Shown piece after piece: positions 16,277 through 26,326 of a stretch of 35,169 nt of DNA (within the stretch, counting starts at the first letter, position 1; each line of letters starts with the position of its first letter). Below the pieces are notes generated by a model. That model was not told the DNA's origin, made no database searches, and saw nothing but the letters and a program-made list of their open reading frames with translations. The stretch is from contig NZ_JAEPKU010000038.1 in NCBI RefSeq assembly GCF_016652235.1, forward strand, positions 1 through 35,169, in the 5' to 3' direction. This DNA is from Dysgonomonas sp. Marseille-P4677. GTDB taxonomy: Bacteria > Bacteroidota > Bacteroidia > Bacteroidales > Dysgonomonadaceae. The position numbers and the translations under genes are program-made.

Positions 16277-18088
16277 ATGAATTTTACTATCGTTAAAAAA
16301 GGATTTCTATCCTACAGTATTGTCGTCGGGTTTATGACCGCAATTCTTGTTTCATGCCAGAATTGGGGTGAAATGGATCCCCCGGCAGGCAATCAGGTTT
16401 ATCCAAAACTGGAAAAACTAATTACTTACTCATTTGAAGAAGACATAGATCCTTCAATCTTTGAACTTTTTGCTTACAATAATGGTCATACACCTTCCCT
16501 GACTGAAAACGAAGGACACAGCAGTCAAGTCTTGCACTTAAATAATGGTTATGCACGTATCGATAATCCATTAAATAATGTAACTGTACAAAATGGAGTT
16601 TCTTTTACTTTTTGGATGAAGCAAATTACTCAAACCGATGAAGAATCCAGTCAAGACCTGGAAGGTGCACTTCTTTCTATTCAAAACGAAAATGGGAACC
16701 AAAAATTTTTCTTTACTGCTAATGGTTGGCTTTCCTATGATGGCGTTGACGGAAAATACGAAACCAATAATCCATCCATATATAAAACGGGATTACTCAG
16801 TGAAAATGAATGGCACTATGTAGCTATGGCTATACGCAACGATGGATATGCCATATTTGTAGATGGAGAGAAAAAAATAGATACAAAAGTAACAGATTTT
16901 GACTTCTCTAAGATTGTACAATTTATGGCCTCTGCTCCCAACCTATACTTAGGCTATGGCTCGGATACCGAAACCAAAGAGTGGATGTTAGACGATTTCA
17001 CTATTTATCGCAATCAAATTACCGATAACCAAATAAAAGTACCGGGAACAGGAGGTGAGGAAGAGGAAAATAAATATATTATTATAGGTAACGAGGATAT
17101 GTCTACCCCTTGGTGGTCAGCTTTCTCCGACTTGGTAACAATGCAAGGTAACCAAACTATGCACTTCGGTTTCTACAACTATAATGACGATAAGAACAAT
17201 TGGAACAACTGGGTTGTGGCCGTTACCAACGGTAAAAACAGAGATGAAAGCGGTTATGCGGAATATTTCGTATTGCGTGCCGATGCTTGGGAAAACATTA
17301 GTTCTTCAAACACGAATATAATGTCAAATTACAATTGGGATACCTTTAAGTCTGATATGAACGGTGCATATGTAGACCTAACTATCAAACGGACTGATAG
17401 CCGGATAGATGTTACTGCAGTAACAACCACTACAAATGGCACCGTATACACAATGAACTACTTCTTCGAAGGAAATATAACAAGTACTATCGGTGCATTC
17501 CTAACTGTAGACGGATCGTATCTTGAAATAGATCCAGAAACCGTATATGTAGGCGAGCAATACGCTTCGAACACCTATCTGGTTGGTCCGGCAGATTTAA
17601 GTGCAGGCTGGTGGTCATATTTCTCAAACTTCTCTAAAATCACCGGAAGTACCACTTCACCTTTTGTATATACATTCTATAACAACACCAATGGAGGCAG
17701 TAATTGGAATAACTGGATTTTGGTTGTTACCAATGGTAAAGATAGAGGAGAAGCAGGTTATGCTGAATACTTCGTACTACGTGCCGACGCATACGGTTGG
17801 GGAGATAGTAATTATGCAGGTGGTAATATATCAACAAGTTATGACTTTGATAATTTCAGCAAACAAATGAAAGGTGCATATTGTATGATTATCCTCACAC
17901 GTAGCGGAAATCGAATAGATATGACGGCAAAAGTGACAACTGCTGATGGCGTGAAACTTGGAGACTATACATTCTTTTACGAAGGAGTTACGACAACCGA
18001 TATAGGAACATTCCTTACAGTAGAATTAGCCAGTCTGGATATGCGCACAGTAGGCTACTATCCATTCTTAAATGCTGAACTTAAGTAA
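16277..18088 (+). CDS. LamG-domain lipoprotein with duplicated C-terminal domain, probable glycan-binding protein
   Basis: This 603-residue protein is a lipoprotein (lipobox LVSC27, then QNWGEMD, which is weakly acidic and fits surface display). Residues 45-250 resemble a LamG/concanavalin-type sandwich (GVSFTFWMKQ, NEWHYVAMAIRNDGYAIFVDG, LDDFTIYRNQI). Then come two clearly homologous domains, about 267-418 and 433-588, both with a WWS start, SNWNNW or NNWNNW, VTNGK, GYAEYFVLRADA and MKGAY or MNGAY. No catalytic motif is seen. The aromatic-rich repeats suggest binding of arabinan at the cell surface, as for SusE/F-like proteins. It lies between GH43 and SusC, so before the SusC/D pairs rather than after them. 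I cannot name the duplicated domain. Confidence 0.8.
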   Translation: MNFTIVKKGFLSYSIVVGFMTAILVSCQNWGEMDPPAGNQVYPKLEKLITYSFEEDIDPSIFELFAYNNGHTPSLTENEGHSSQVLHLNNGYARIDNPLNNVTVQNGVSFTFWMKQITQTDEESSQDLEGALLSIQNENGNQKFFFTANGWLSYDGVDGKYETNNPSIYKTGLLSENEWHYVAMAIRNDGYAIFVDGEKKIDTKVTDFDFSKIVQFMASAPNLYLGYGSDTETKEWMLDDFTIYRNQITDNQIKVPGTGGEEEENKYIIIGNEDMSTPWWSAFSDLVTMQGNQTMHFGFYNYNDDKNNWNNWVVAVTNGKNRDESGYAEYFVLRADAWENISSSNTNIMSNYNWDTFKSDMNGAYVDLTIKRTDSRIDVTAVTTTTNGTVYTMNYFFEGNITSTIGAFLTVDGSYLEIDPETVYVGEQYASNTYLVGPADLSAGWWSYFSNFSKITGSTTSPFVYTFYNNTNGGSNWNNWILVVTNGKDRGEAGYAEYFVLRADAYGWGDSNYAGGNISTSYDFDNFSKQMKGAYCMIILTRSGNRIDMTAKVTTADGVKLGDYTFFYEGVTTTDIGTFLTVELASLDMRTVGYYPFLNAELK

Positions 18089-18108
18089 CAATAAAAATAA
18101 TACTATAT

Positions 18109-21100
18109 ATGAAAAATAAACGAACAAATGGAAAAGTATCGTGGTGCAATTTGCTCCTACGATTGCTGCCTCTAGTTGTCTTAATGTTGGTTGGACAGAA
18201 TGCATGGGCGCAATCTAAGCAAGTGACAGGAGTCGTGAAAGATGTTACCGGAGAAACCATTATTGGAGCTAGTATAGTCGAAAAGGGAACAACTAATGGT
18301 ACCATTACCGATGATGACGGAAAATTTACATTAAAAGTAAGCAGCGATAACTCTGCATTACAGATCTCATACATAGGCTTTCTGGCACAAGAAATAAGCC
18401 TGAAAGGAAAAACGACTATAGATGTAATACTAAGAGAAAATTCTGAGATGTTGGGTGAAGTGATAGTAGTAGGCTATGGTGCACAGAAGAAAGAAAGCGT
18501 TGTAGGAGCTATTTCGCAAGTAACCTCCAAAGATTTGCTACAGTCACCTTCTGGAAATGTATCACAGGCTATTGCCGGAAAAATAAGCGGTGTTGTCACA
18601 TCACAGGGTTCCGGTGCGCCAGGTGCGGATGATGCACAAATCTATATACGTGGACGTGCCACTTTTGCTGGCGATGCACAACCCCTCATCTTAGTAGACG
18701 GAATAGAACGTCCTTTTTCCCAAATTGCTCCCGATGATATCGAAACTATTTCGGTATTGAAGGATGCTTCAGCCACAGCTGTATATGGTGTTCGCGGAGC
18801 AAATGGAGTGATGTTGATTACTACAAAAAGAGGAAAAGAACAAAAGCCGGAAGTAAACCTGACCGCAAACTGGCAAATTCAAAGTCCGACCCGCAAAGAT
18901 ACTTACCTCAATTCTTATGAGTCAGTGACTCTGCTCGAAGAAGCTTTAGCTAACGATGGACTACCTTCTCAATTTTCAGCAAGTGACATCGAAATGTATC
19001 GAAAATCCAGTGCTGGTGAGTTGAATGGATTAGATGCAATGCTCTATCCGAATGTGGACTGGTATGACGAAGTACTGAAAAGCTCTGCTCCTGCACAGCG
19101 TTACAATGTAAGTGTACGTGGTGGAACCAAGCGTATGAGATATTATGCATCCGGCGAGTTCTACGATCAATCTTCTATGATCAAAAATCTGAGTAATAAT
19201 GTGTATGGCAATAGTTCGAGTCCCCATTTCCGTCGTTATGCCTTCAGGGCTAATACCGACTTTTTTCTGACTAACGACTTAACATTCTCTATAAATTTTG
19301 GTACCCGCTTCGAAGAGCGTAAAGGTTCTAATACAGAGGAGTCTGATACTAAGAGTGATATATTCTATCAACTAAATCATACTCCGGGCTGGCTATTCCC
19401 TGTATCTTATACAGTACAGAATGGAGAAAGCACTAAGACTCTTTATGGAGGTAGTTCACAATATCAGAATAACATTGTAGCAGCGTTGGCTGAAGGAGGT
19501 TATTATCGTGCGGTAAATACCATCAACGAGACTAACTTCATCGTAGATTACAAAATGGATAAGCTAACCAAGGGCTTAAGTGCTAAAGCAATGCTTTCAT
19601 TCGACTACGAAAATTACCATACCAATCTTTATTCGGCAGGATTCGCCACTTATGAATTGAACGACCGTGCCAATCATACTTCTATTGATGCTTATAACCA
19701 ATTCAATAAAGATACGGAATTAGCCCTTGTCAGCAATGATGATTTGAAAGATTGGCGCAAATTCGAATCCATTTATAAACTTTATATGGAAGCTCAGATA
19801 AACTATGCCCGCAAATTCGACAAGCACGACATAACAGCCATGATGCTCTATATGCAAAACGATTACCGATACAAATCCGATTTGGCTCAACGCTACCAAG
19901 GATTGGTAGGCCGTGTTACGTATGGCTACGATGGACGTTATCTTGCCGAATTCAATGCAGGATACAATGGATCTGAAAACTTTATGCGTGGCAAACGTTT
20001 TGGATTCTTCCCATCTTTCTCTCTTGGCTGGCGTATTGCTAACGAAGAATTTATGAAAGATACACAAGATTGGTTAGATAACCTGAAATTTCGTGCTTCA
20101 TACGGACAAGTAGGAAATGACATTTATCAGGTCAACGGTGTAAGGCAACGCTTCTTATACGAAGAAAAGTGGTCTCAAAAATCAAACAATTATTACTTTG
20201 GCACTACAGGAAAGAATGGTATCTACGAAGCCCAATATCCGAACTATGGAGTTACCTGGGAACGCGCTCACAAATACAATCTAGGTCTCGAATTTGGACT
20301 ATTTAAAAGTAAATTGAACGGAAATATCGATCTATTCTACGAAAAACGTAACGACATATTAACCGAATACCTTACTCGTCCTCAATGGGTAGGTGTTGCA
20401 ATGGCAGCCGGGAATCTGGGTAAAACAAAAAATAGCGGTTACGAAATTGAATTGAAATATAACGATCGTTTAGGAAAAGATTTTAACTACTATATTGGTC
20501 TTACTTATTCCCATGCCCGCAACGAAATTCTGGATATGGATGAACCAAATCTCAAGACGGAGTATCGCAAACGTGAAGGACATCCTATTAACCAATATTT
20601 TGGTTTACTATGTGAAGGCTTTGTTACACAAGCTGATATAAACAATGGCAATCTCCCAGTTTCTACCTTTGGTGATGTACAAGTGGGCGATTTGAAATAT
20701 CGTGATATGAACGGAGACGGCTTTATCGACGAAAGAGATGAAACCTATATTGGAAACAGTGATATTCCTGAAAATATGTATGCGTTGACATTAGGACTTA
20801 ACTATAAAAATTGGGGATTCAATGTAATGTTCCAGGGAGTAGACCACGTAAGTCGCTACTACGATGCCGAAGCTATGTATGCCTTTGTAGATGGCGGTAA
20901 AGTGAAAGAACACCATCTTAACCGTTGGAATCCGGCTCAAAGCGAGTCCTATAATTTGGCTAATGCTCAATACCCATTATTACATTATAATAATTATGGA
21001 GATCACAATCAGCGTCAGAACTCATTCTTCCTTAGAAACGGAGCTTTTGTCCGCCTGAAGAACATCGAATTAAGTTATACGCTACCAACCGATTGGGCCC

Positions 21101-21255
21101 AGAAAGTAGGAATGAGTGATTGCCGCTTATACCTCAATGCCAATAATCTGATTACCTGGGACGATCTGGATGGATTAACCGATCCTGAGAGTAATGGCTC
21201 TAACCGATATCCTATTATGAAAACTGTGAATTTTGGTGTAAATATTAAATTCTGA
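18109..21255 (+). CDS. SusC-like TonB-dependent transporter 1
   Basis: This outer-membrane protein imports oligosaccharides using TonB energy. It has 1048 residues: a signal peptide ending NAWAQ (residue 35), a carboxypeptidase-regulatory-like domain (about 38-108), a TonB box (EVIVVGYG, 117-124), a plug domain (about 130-250, with PLILVDGIERP and ISVLKDASATAVYGVRGANG) and a 22-strand barrel ending in VNFGVNIKF. These are the marks of the SusC/RagA family. The partner SusD gene starts 6 bp after its stop, so the two are translationally close. The substrate is inferred from the neighbouring arabinanases. Confidence 0.97.
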   Translation: MKNKRTNGKVSWCNLLLRLLPLVVLMLVGQNAWAQSKQVTGVVKDVTGETIIGASIVEKGTTNGTITDDDGKFTLKVSSDNSALQISYIGFLAQEISLKGKTTIDVILRENSEMLGEVIVVGYGAQKKESVVGAISQVTSKDLLQSPSGNVSQAIAGKISGVVTSQGSGAPGADDAQIYIRGRATFAGDAQPLILVDGIERPFSQIAPDDIETISVLKDASATAVYGVRGANGVMLITTKRGKEQKPEVNLTANWQIQSPTRKDTYLNSYESVTLLEEALANDGLPSQFSASDIEMYRKSSAGELNGLDAMLYPNVDWYDEVLKSSAPAQRYNVSVRGGTKRMRYYASGEFYDQSSMIKNLSNNVYGNSSSPHFRRYAFRANTDFFLTNDLTFSINFGTRFEERKGSNTEESDTKSDIFYQLNHTPGWLFPVSYTVQNGESTKTLYGGSSQYQNNIVAALAEGGYYRAVNTINETNFIVDYKMDKLTKGLSAKAMLSFDYENYHTNLYSAGFATYELNDRANHTSIDAYNQFNKDTELALVSNDDLKDWRKFESIYKLYMEAQINYARKFDKHDITAMMLYMQNDYRYKSDLAQRYQGLVGRVTYGYDGRYLAEFNAGYNGSENFMRGKRFGFFPSFSLGWRIANEEFMKDTQDWLDNLKFRASYGQVGNDIYQVNGVRQRFLYEEKWSQKSNNYYFGTTGKNGIYEAQYPNYGVTWERAHKYNLGLEFGLFKSKLNGNIDLFYEKRNDILTEYLTRPQWVGVAMAAGNLGKTKNSGYEIELKYNDRLGKDFNYYIGLTYSHARNEILDMDEPNLKTEYRKREGHPINQYFGLLCEGFVTQADINNGNLPVSTFGDVQVGDLKYRDMNGDGFIDERDETYIGNSDIPENMYALTLGLNYKNWGFNVMFQGVDHVSRYYDAEAMYAFVDGGKVKEHHLNRWNPAQSESYNLANAQYPLLHYNNYGDHNQRQNSFFLRNGAFVRLKNIELSYTLPTDWAQKVGMSDCRLYLNANNLITWDDLDGLTDPESNGSNRYPIMKTVNFGVNIKF

Positions 21256-21261
21256 TAAAAC

Positions 21262-23046
21262 ATGAAGAAAACATTATTATATAGCCTATTTGCGTTGAGT
21301 ATATCTTCTGTCATATTGCTGACTTCTTGTGAGGATGCTTTCGGCAATTTTCTGGACAAACAACCTAGTAATGAGCTGACAGAGGAAGAAGTATTCAGCG
21401 ACTGGACCTTGATGGAAGAATTCCATTATGATACTTACAACTTTCTGCGTCATGGTGCTTGTCGGATCAAAGATTCTTGGTTAGACGCCACAACCGATCT
21501 CGCTCAGACCAGCTACTCTTCGGGTGGAGTAAGAACATCATTCAATATTGGTAACTATTATAGTTCAGCCGGTGAATCAGAACTTACAGGCACATGGGAA
21601 CATTATTATCGGGGAATTCGTAAATGCAACATGATTATCACCCGTATAGAAAAAGTTCCCAAAGAGCCATCTTTGAGCGAAACACAATATGAACAAGATA
21701 AACTAAATTATACTTCAGAAGCCCGTTTCTTACGAGCCTTCTTCTACTGGGAGCTTTTCCTGCGTTACGGCCCTATTCCTTTGGTAACGGAAGTTCTCGA
21801 CCCTGACGGTGACCTATTAAGCAATTATACGACTCGTCCGACTGTAAAAGAATATGTAGTAGACTTTATTCTGAAAGAACTGAATGAATGTGAAACCGGA
21901 TTGATGAATTATGACGATGCATGGAATTCAAGCCGTGCGGGACGTATTGGACAACCTATGGCGCGCGCGCTTTATTCACGTATCATGCTTTATATGGCCA
22001 GCCCTCGCTATAGTGCCGAATCCGGCATCACTTGGCAAGAAGCTGCCGATGCGGCCAAGAGTTTTATAGACGATTATGGCTCTCATTTCAGTCTATTTAA
22101 AGTAGCTGATGCCAATGGGAAACCATTAGGCGTGGAGGCATATACAAACGCTTTACTAAGGACAGCATACTCAGGAAATAACAAAGAGGTAATATTCTAT
22201 CGTAACGATGTCGTCATCAGATGGGATGCAATTAAAAACGATTCTCCTGTGGGCGAAGGTGGTAATGGAGGCCTTTGTCCGTCTCAAAACTTAGTAGATA
22301 TGTACGATATGGCTGATGGATCTTCTCCATTTACACAATATGACGCAACCGGAGCCCCTGTTTACAAAGGCAACCCGGCTACTCCGGAAATCAATACCGC
22401 CAGTGGTTACAGTGAGGCAAATCCTTGGACGAATCGTGATCCTCGTCTATCTGCAACTGTCTTATACAATGGAGCTAAATGGGGTAATGGCACTATCAAT
22501 GTGGTATTGGGACAACGTGACAATCCTATAGGAAATACAAATGCGACACCTACAGGCTATTACGTGCGCAAGTATATTCCCGAAACGATATTAAGCGCAG
22601 AGCATTCGCAAAGTGCATATCGTTTGTGGACTATCATCCGATATGCAGAAATACTGCTCAATTATGCCGAAGCCCTGAACGAGGCTCAAGGTCCAACTGC
22701 TGAAGTATACAATATGCTTGACCAGATTCGTCACCGTGCAGGCATTAGTGGTAACATAGCGAATCGCAATGATCTGACCTCGTCTAAAGACAATATGCGT
22801 AATTTCATTCATAAAGAACGCACTATAGAACTAGCCTTCGAAGAGCATCGCGCTTGGGATATCCGTCGCTGGGATGTAGCAGTAGAAGTTATGACACGTC
22901 CTATCTATGGAGTGAATGTGAGTACAGACGGAACTATTACGCGCAAGATAGCACAGAACCGTGTATTTGAGAAAAAAATGTATCTCTATCCAATTCCGGA
23001 AGGGGAAGTTTGGAAAACAGGCATTGAAAATAATCCGGGTTGGTAA
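21262..23046 (+). CDS. SusD-like glycan-binding lipoprotein 1
   Basis: This 594-residue SusD/RagB protein forms the lid over SusC 1 and captures glycan at the cell surface. The lipobox is LTSC23, followed by EDAFGNFLDKQPSNELTEEEVF, the usual start of the family. Tetratricopeptide-like helices are seen around residues 100-260 (YTSEARFLRAFFYWELFLRYG). The C-terminal part has YAEILLNYAEALNEAQG and ERTIELAFEEHRAWDIRRW, then the family ending IENNPGW. The next SusC gene starts 18 bp downstream. Confidence 0.97.
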   Translation: MKKTLLYSLFALSISSVILLTSCEDAFGNFLDKQPSNELTEEEVFSDWTLMEEFHYDTYNFLRHGACRIKDSWLDATTDLAQTSYSSGGVRTSFNIGNYYSSAGESELTGTWEHYYRGIRKCNMIITRIEKVPKEPSLSETQYEQDKLNYTSEARFLRAFFYWELFLRYGPIPLVTEVLDPDGDLLSNYTTRPTVKEYVVDFILKELNECETGLMNYDDAWNSSRAGRIGQPMARALYSRIMLYMASPRYSAESGITWQEAADAAKSFIDDYGSHFSLFKVADANGKPLGVEAYTNALLRTAYSGNNKEVIFYRNDVVIRWDAIKNDSPVGEGGNGGLCPSQNLVDMYDMADGSSPFTQYDATGAPVYKGNPATPEINTASGYSEANPWTNRDPRLSATVLYNGAKWGNGTINVVLGQRDNPIGNTNATPTGYYVRKYIPETILSAEHSQSAYRLWTIIRYAEILLNYAEALNEAQGPTAEVYNMLDQIRHRAGISGNIANRNDLTSSKDNMRNFIHKERTIELAFEEHRAWDIRRWDVAVEVMTRPIYGVNVSTDGTITRKIAQNRVFEKKMYLYPIPEGEVWKTGIENNPGW

Positions 23047-23064
23047 TCCTTAAATTGAATACAT

Positions 23065-26000
23065 ATGTATACAAGCATAAATAATATAATAAATAAATTA
23101 ACAGGGATAAGTAAGTTTCTGTTGATGGGAGTCCTGATGTTAGTAGTCTGCAATACCTGGGCACAAGAAATGCAGGTATTGACAGGACGTATCGTGGATT
23201 CCGAGGGTAATCCTGTTGTCGGCGCAGTAGTAAATATAGCCGAACAGAGCCGTATTGCTCTTTCCGATGAGAATGGATATTTCAGTCTAAAGAATGTAAA
23301 AATAGATGATGAGTTGTGCGTCAGCAGTATCGGCTATAAAAATGTTATCACTGACATTACTGAATTTACCAACGATTTACAAGTCGTGATGGAAGCCGAT
23401 CTTGACGAATATGCACATACTATGCCGGTACCTTTTGGTCGTAAACCTAAGAAATTTATGACCGAATCTACTTCCGTAGTAACCGGCGAAGAGCTACAGA
23501 AGCATCCTATTACGGTGCTTCAAAATGCCTTTACTTCTACCGTAACCGGAATGGAAACATATGAATGGTCGAGCGAACCGGGATGGACAGAAACGGCCAT
23601 GTATATACGTGGTCTGCGCACAATGAACAAGGGTGCACGTAGTCCACTGATAATTGTAGATAATGTAGAAAGAGACCTTTCGTTTTTAGACGCGTTTCCT
23701 ATAGAAAGCATTACCATATTGAAAGATGCAGCTGCTACAGCCATATATGGCATGCGTGGTGCCAATGGAGTGGTTATGGTTACAACCAAGCGTGGTGTAG
23801 CAGGAAAAACAAAAATTGACTTTACGCAGGAAATAGGATTCCAGACATTGAGCAACAGAATGGAGACTCAGAATTCCTACAATATGGCTCTTACTCGTAA
23901 TCAGGTCAGGTATCTGGATAAACTCGACCCTATGTATTCAAACGAGCAAATAGAAATGTACCGTCGTGTATCTTCAGGAGAACAACTATCCGGTATAGAT
24001 CAATATAAGTATTTTAATACAAACTGGTTCGAAGAGCTATATCGGGAGACTGCTCCAATGTATAAAACAAATATGCAGATTAGCGGAGGTAATGCACGTG
24101 CGCGCTATTATGTATCATTCTCTTATCTCCGTCAGGAAGGTATGTGGAACGATACATGGACCAACTATAATGAAGGTTATAATACACAGCATGTACTGAA
24201 CCGCTACAACCTACGTTCAAATCTGGACATAGATGTAAATAAATATTTAAATGTATCGTTAGACTTAGGCGGACGTATAGACAACATCACGCAGCCGACT
24301 ACCGGTGTATTTAACTTAGTAACATTCGGCGCAGTAGAAGCTAACCCTATGGAGCCAGTTTTCACACCGGGTGGACAAATTTATTCTTCGAGTACAGCCA
24401 ATAATCCTGCACGTTTGCTTGCCTCATCAGGTCAGGAAAAAAATCGTCGTCGGAACCTATATTCCACTGTAAATTTAACAGGAGATTTAGGAGTTCTGGT
24501 TTCCGGATTGAAAGCAAATGCAATGGTGAGTTTCGACTCCTATGATGTGTTTGAGTCCACTCAAAGGAATAGTATCAACTCTTATTATTATGATTACACA
24601 AATGCTTTGGTTACAGATCCGTCAGAGTTCACTTTGACTAGAATGACTTCTTATATGGCATTAACAGATCCTTCAGCTATCGAACGAAGTAATTTCTATA
24701 ATGTAAACTTCAATGCAGGGCTCTCATATGATAAAACATTCGGGAAACATAATGTTAATGCACGTATGTTTTTCCGAACTTATCAAAATGCAGTGAATAG
24801 AATTGAAAATACCGATTACAGCAATACATCATCCAATAGATTTATGTCATATAACGGACAAGCAACTTATGTATATGGTAACAGATACATATTCTCCGGA
24901 AATATTTCTCATATGGGTTGCGATAACTTCGCACCGGATGATCGTTGGGATACATTCTGGGGAACTTCTATTGGTTGGGTAGCTTCTGAAGAAGCATGGC
25001 TGAAAAACAAGAATCTGAATTTACTCAAACTTCGTGCTTCATACGGAACATCGGGACAGTCGACAACAGGAGCTAATCGTTATCCATACCAAAGCACCTA
25101 TAAATCAGGGACAGGATATAGTTTTGGTACTTCCAGTTCAAATATTGAGGGCATTTATGAAAGTTTGGCCGGTAGTAACAACAATAAGTGGGAACTTTCC
25201 GAAATGTTGAATCTAGGCTTAGACTTTGACTTTTGGAATAAGAAACTATATGGTTCGGTAGATGCATTTAAAGAATGGCGTTCAAATATTTTGGTCGATC
25301 GTTCCACAATTCCTAGCTTAGTCGGTGTTACAGTGGCTCAGGATTCTTACGGGAAGGTGGAATCTAAAGGAATCGAATTATCTATCGGACATCGAGACAA
25401 CATAGGAAAGGTTAACTACTTTATCGAAGGAATGTTGACATATAATACCAATAAGATTACCGAGATGGACGAAACCGAACCAAATGTGCCTTGGCAACGT
25501 AAAACCGGCGATCGTATACGAGACTATACCTCTGTGGCCGAGCTTTACGAAAGTTCTTTCTCAAACGGTGTCGGAGGATGGAATATTTACAAATTCGATG
25601 GTTGGGCAAGTGATCCTAATCGTGTTGCATCAAGTCAGCAAGATGCTATCGACAATCCGGAGAAATATCCATACAATACAGCCTCAAATGGAGCCCAACA
25701 GTTAGGGACAGCAGTATTTAAAGATCTGAACGGCGACCGACAGATTGATTCGAACGATATGCTTCCGGATACTTATACAATAATTCCTGAATTGATACCA
25801 TCCGTAACTCTCGGATTTGAATATGCTGGATTTGACGCTCGTGCTGTATTTACAGCTTATCTGAACCGCTCGGTATTCTTGTCGCCTGCTATGAGCTATT
25901 CAGGTTGGAGTAATATGGGAACACATGAGGTAACTAAAGCTTGGGGATACTATAATGATAATCCGGCTGATTCACGCAATATAAATGCGACGTACCCTCG

Positions 26001-26301
26001 TCCTACTTATGGAGGTTTTAACCCTATCGATAGTGACCGCAGTACAGGAACTTATCAGAATGATATTTGGATTGTAAATGGAGACTATCTGTCATTACGA
26101 AATATAGAAGTGGGTTACTCTCTTCCTAAGAAGCTTATTGCAAAAGCAAATTTAACGAAGTGTCGTGTATATTTCAGTGGTTATAATCTGTATAACTGGA
26201 GTCATTTGCCTAAAGATCTGGATCCGGAGAAACCAATGAGTTATTGCTGGTGGTATCCCAAAACTCGTTCGTTCTCATTTGGTATCAACATCGGCTTTTA
26301 A
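23065..26301 (+). CDS. SusC-like TonB-dependent transporter 2
   Basis: This is a second SusC/RagA transporter, 1078 residues long, clearly different from the first. It has a signal peptide ending TWAQ (residue 34), a regulatory-like domain (about 38-110), a plug (about 135-260, with IIVDNVERD and ITILKDAAATAIYGMRGANG) and a barrel ending in FSFGINIGF. The usual TonB box VVVGYG is replaced by MPVPFGRKPKK (120-130), a variant TonB box. The linked SusD gene follows within 30 bp. Two SusC/D pairs in one PUL suggest import of two size classes or two branching forms of arabinan. Confidence 0.96.
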   Translation: MYTSINNIINKLTGISKFLLMGVLMLVVCNTWAQEMQVLTGRIVDSEGNPVVGAVVNIAEQSRIALSDENGYFSLKNVKIDDELCVSSIGYKNVITDITEFTNDLQVVMEADLDEYAHTMPVPFGRKPKKFMTESTSVVTGEELQKHPITVLQNAFTSTVTGMETYEWSSEPGWTETAMYIRGLRTMNKGARSPLIIVDNVERDLSFLDAFPIESITILKDAAATAIYGMRGANGVVMVTTKRGVAGKTKIDFTQEIGFQTLSNRMETQNSYNMALTRNQVRYLDKLDPMYSNEQIEMYRRVSSGEQLSGIDQYKYFNTNWFEELYRETAPMYKTNMQISGGNARARYYVSFSYLRQEGMWNDTWTNYNEGYNTQHVLNRYNLRSNLDIDVNKYLNVSLDLGGRIDNITQPTTGVFNLVTFGAVEANPMEPVFTPGGQIYSSSTANNPARLLASSGQEKNRRRNLYSTVNLTGDLGVLVSGLKANAMVSFDSYDVFESTQRNSINSYYYDYTNALVTDPSEFTLTRMTSYMALTDPSAIERSNFYNVNFNAGLSYDKTFGKHNVNARMFFRTYQNAVNRIENTDYSNTSSNRFMSYNGQATYVYGNRYIFSGNISHMGCDNFAPDDRWDTFWGTSIGWVASEEAWLKNKNLNLLKLRASYGTSGQSTTGANRYPYQSTYKSGTGYSFGTSSSNIEGIYESLAGSNNNKWELSEMLNLGLDFDFWNKKLYGSVDAFKEWRSNILVDRSTIPSLVGVTVAQDSYGKVESKGIELSIGHRDNIGKVNYFIEGMLTYNTNKITEMDETEPNVPWQRKTGDRIRDYTSVAELYESSFSNGVGGWNIYKFDGWASDPNRVASSQQDAIDNPEKYPYNTASNGAQQLGTAVFKDLNGDRQIDSNDMLPDTYTIIPELIPSVTLGFEYAGFDARAVFTAYLNRSVFLSPAMSYSGWSNMGTHEVTKAWGYYNDNPADSRNINATYPRPTYGGFNPIDSDRSTGTYQNDIWIVNGDYLSLRNIEVGYSLPKKLIAKANLTKCRVYFSGYNLYNWSHLPKDLDPEKPMSYCWWYPKTRSFSFGINIGF

Positions 26302-26326
26302 TTAAAGAACTAATATGGAATATAAG

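Noticed and set aside
16277-18088. LamG lipoprotein as a glycoside hydrolase
   Set aside because: No acidic catalytic pair in a known hydrolase motif could be found in any of its three domains.
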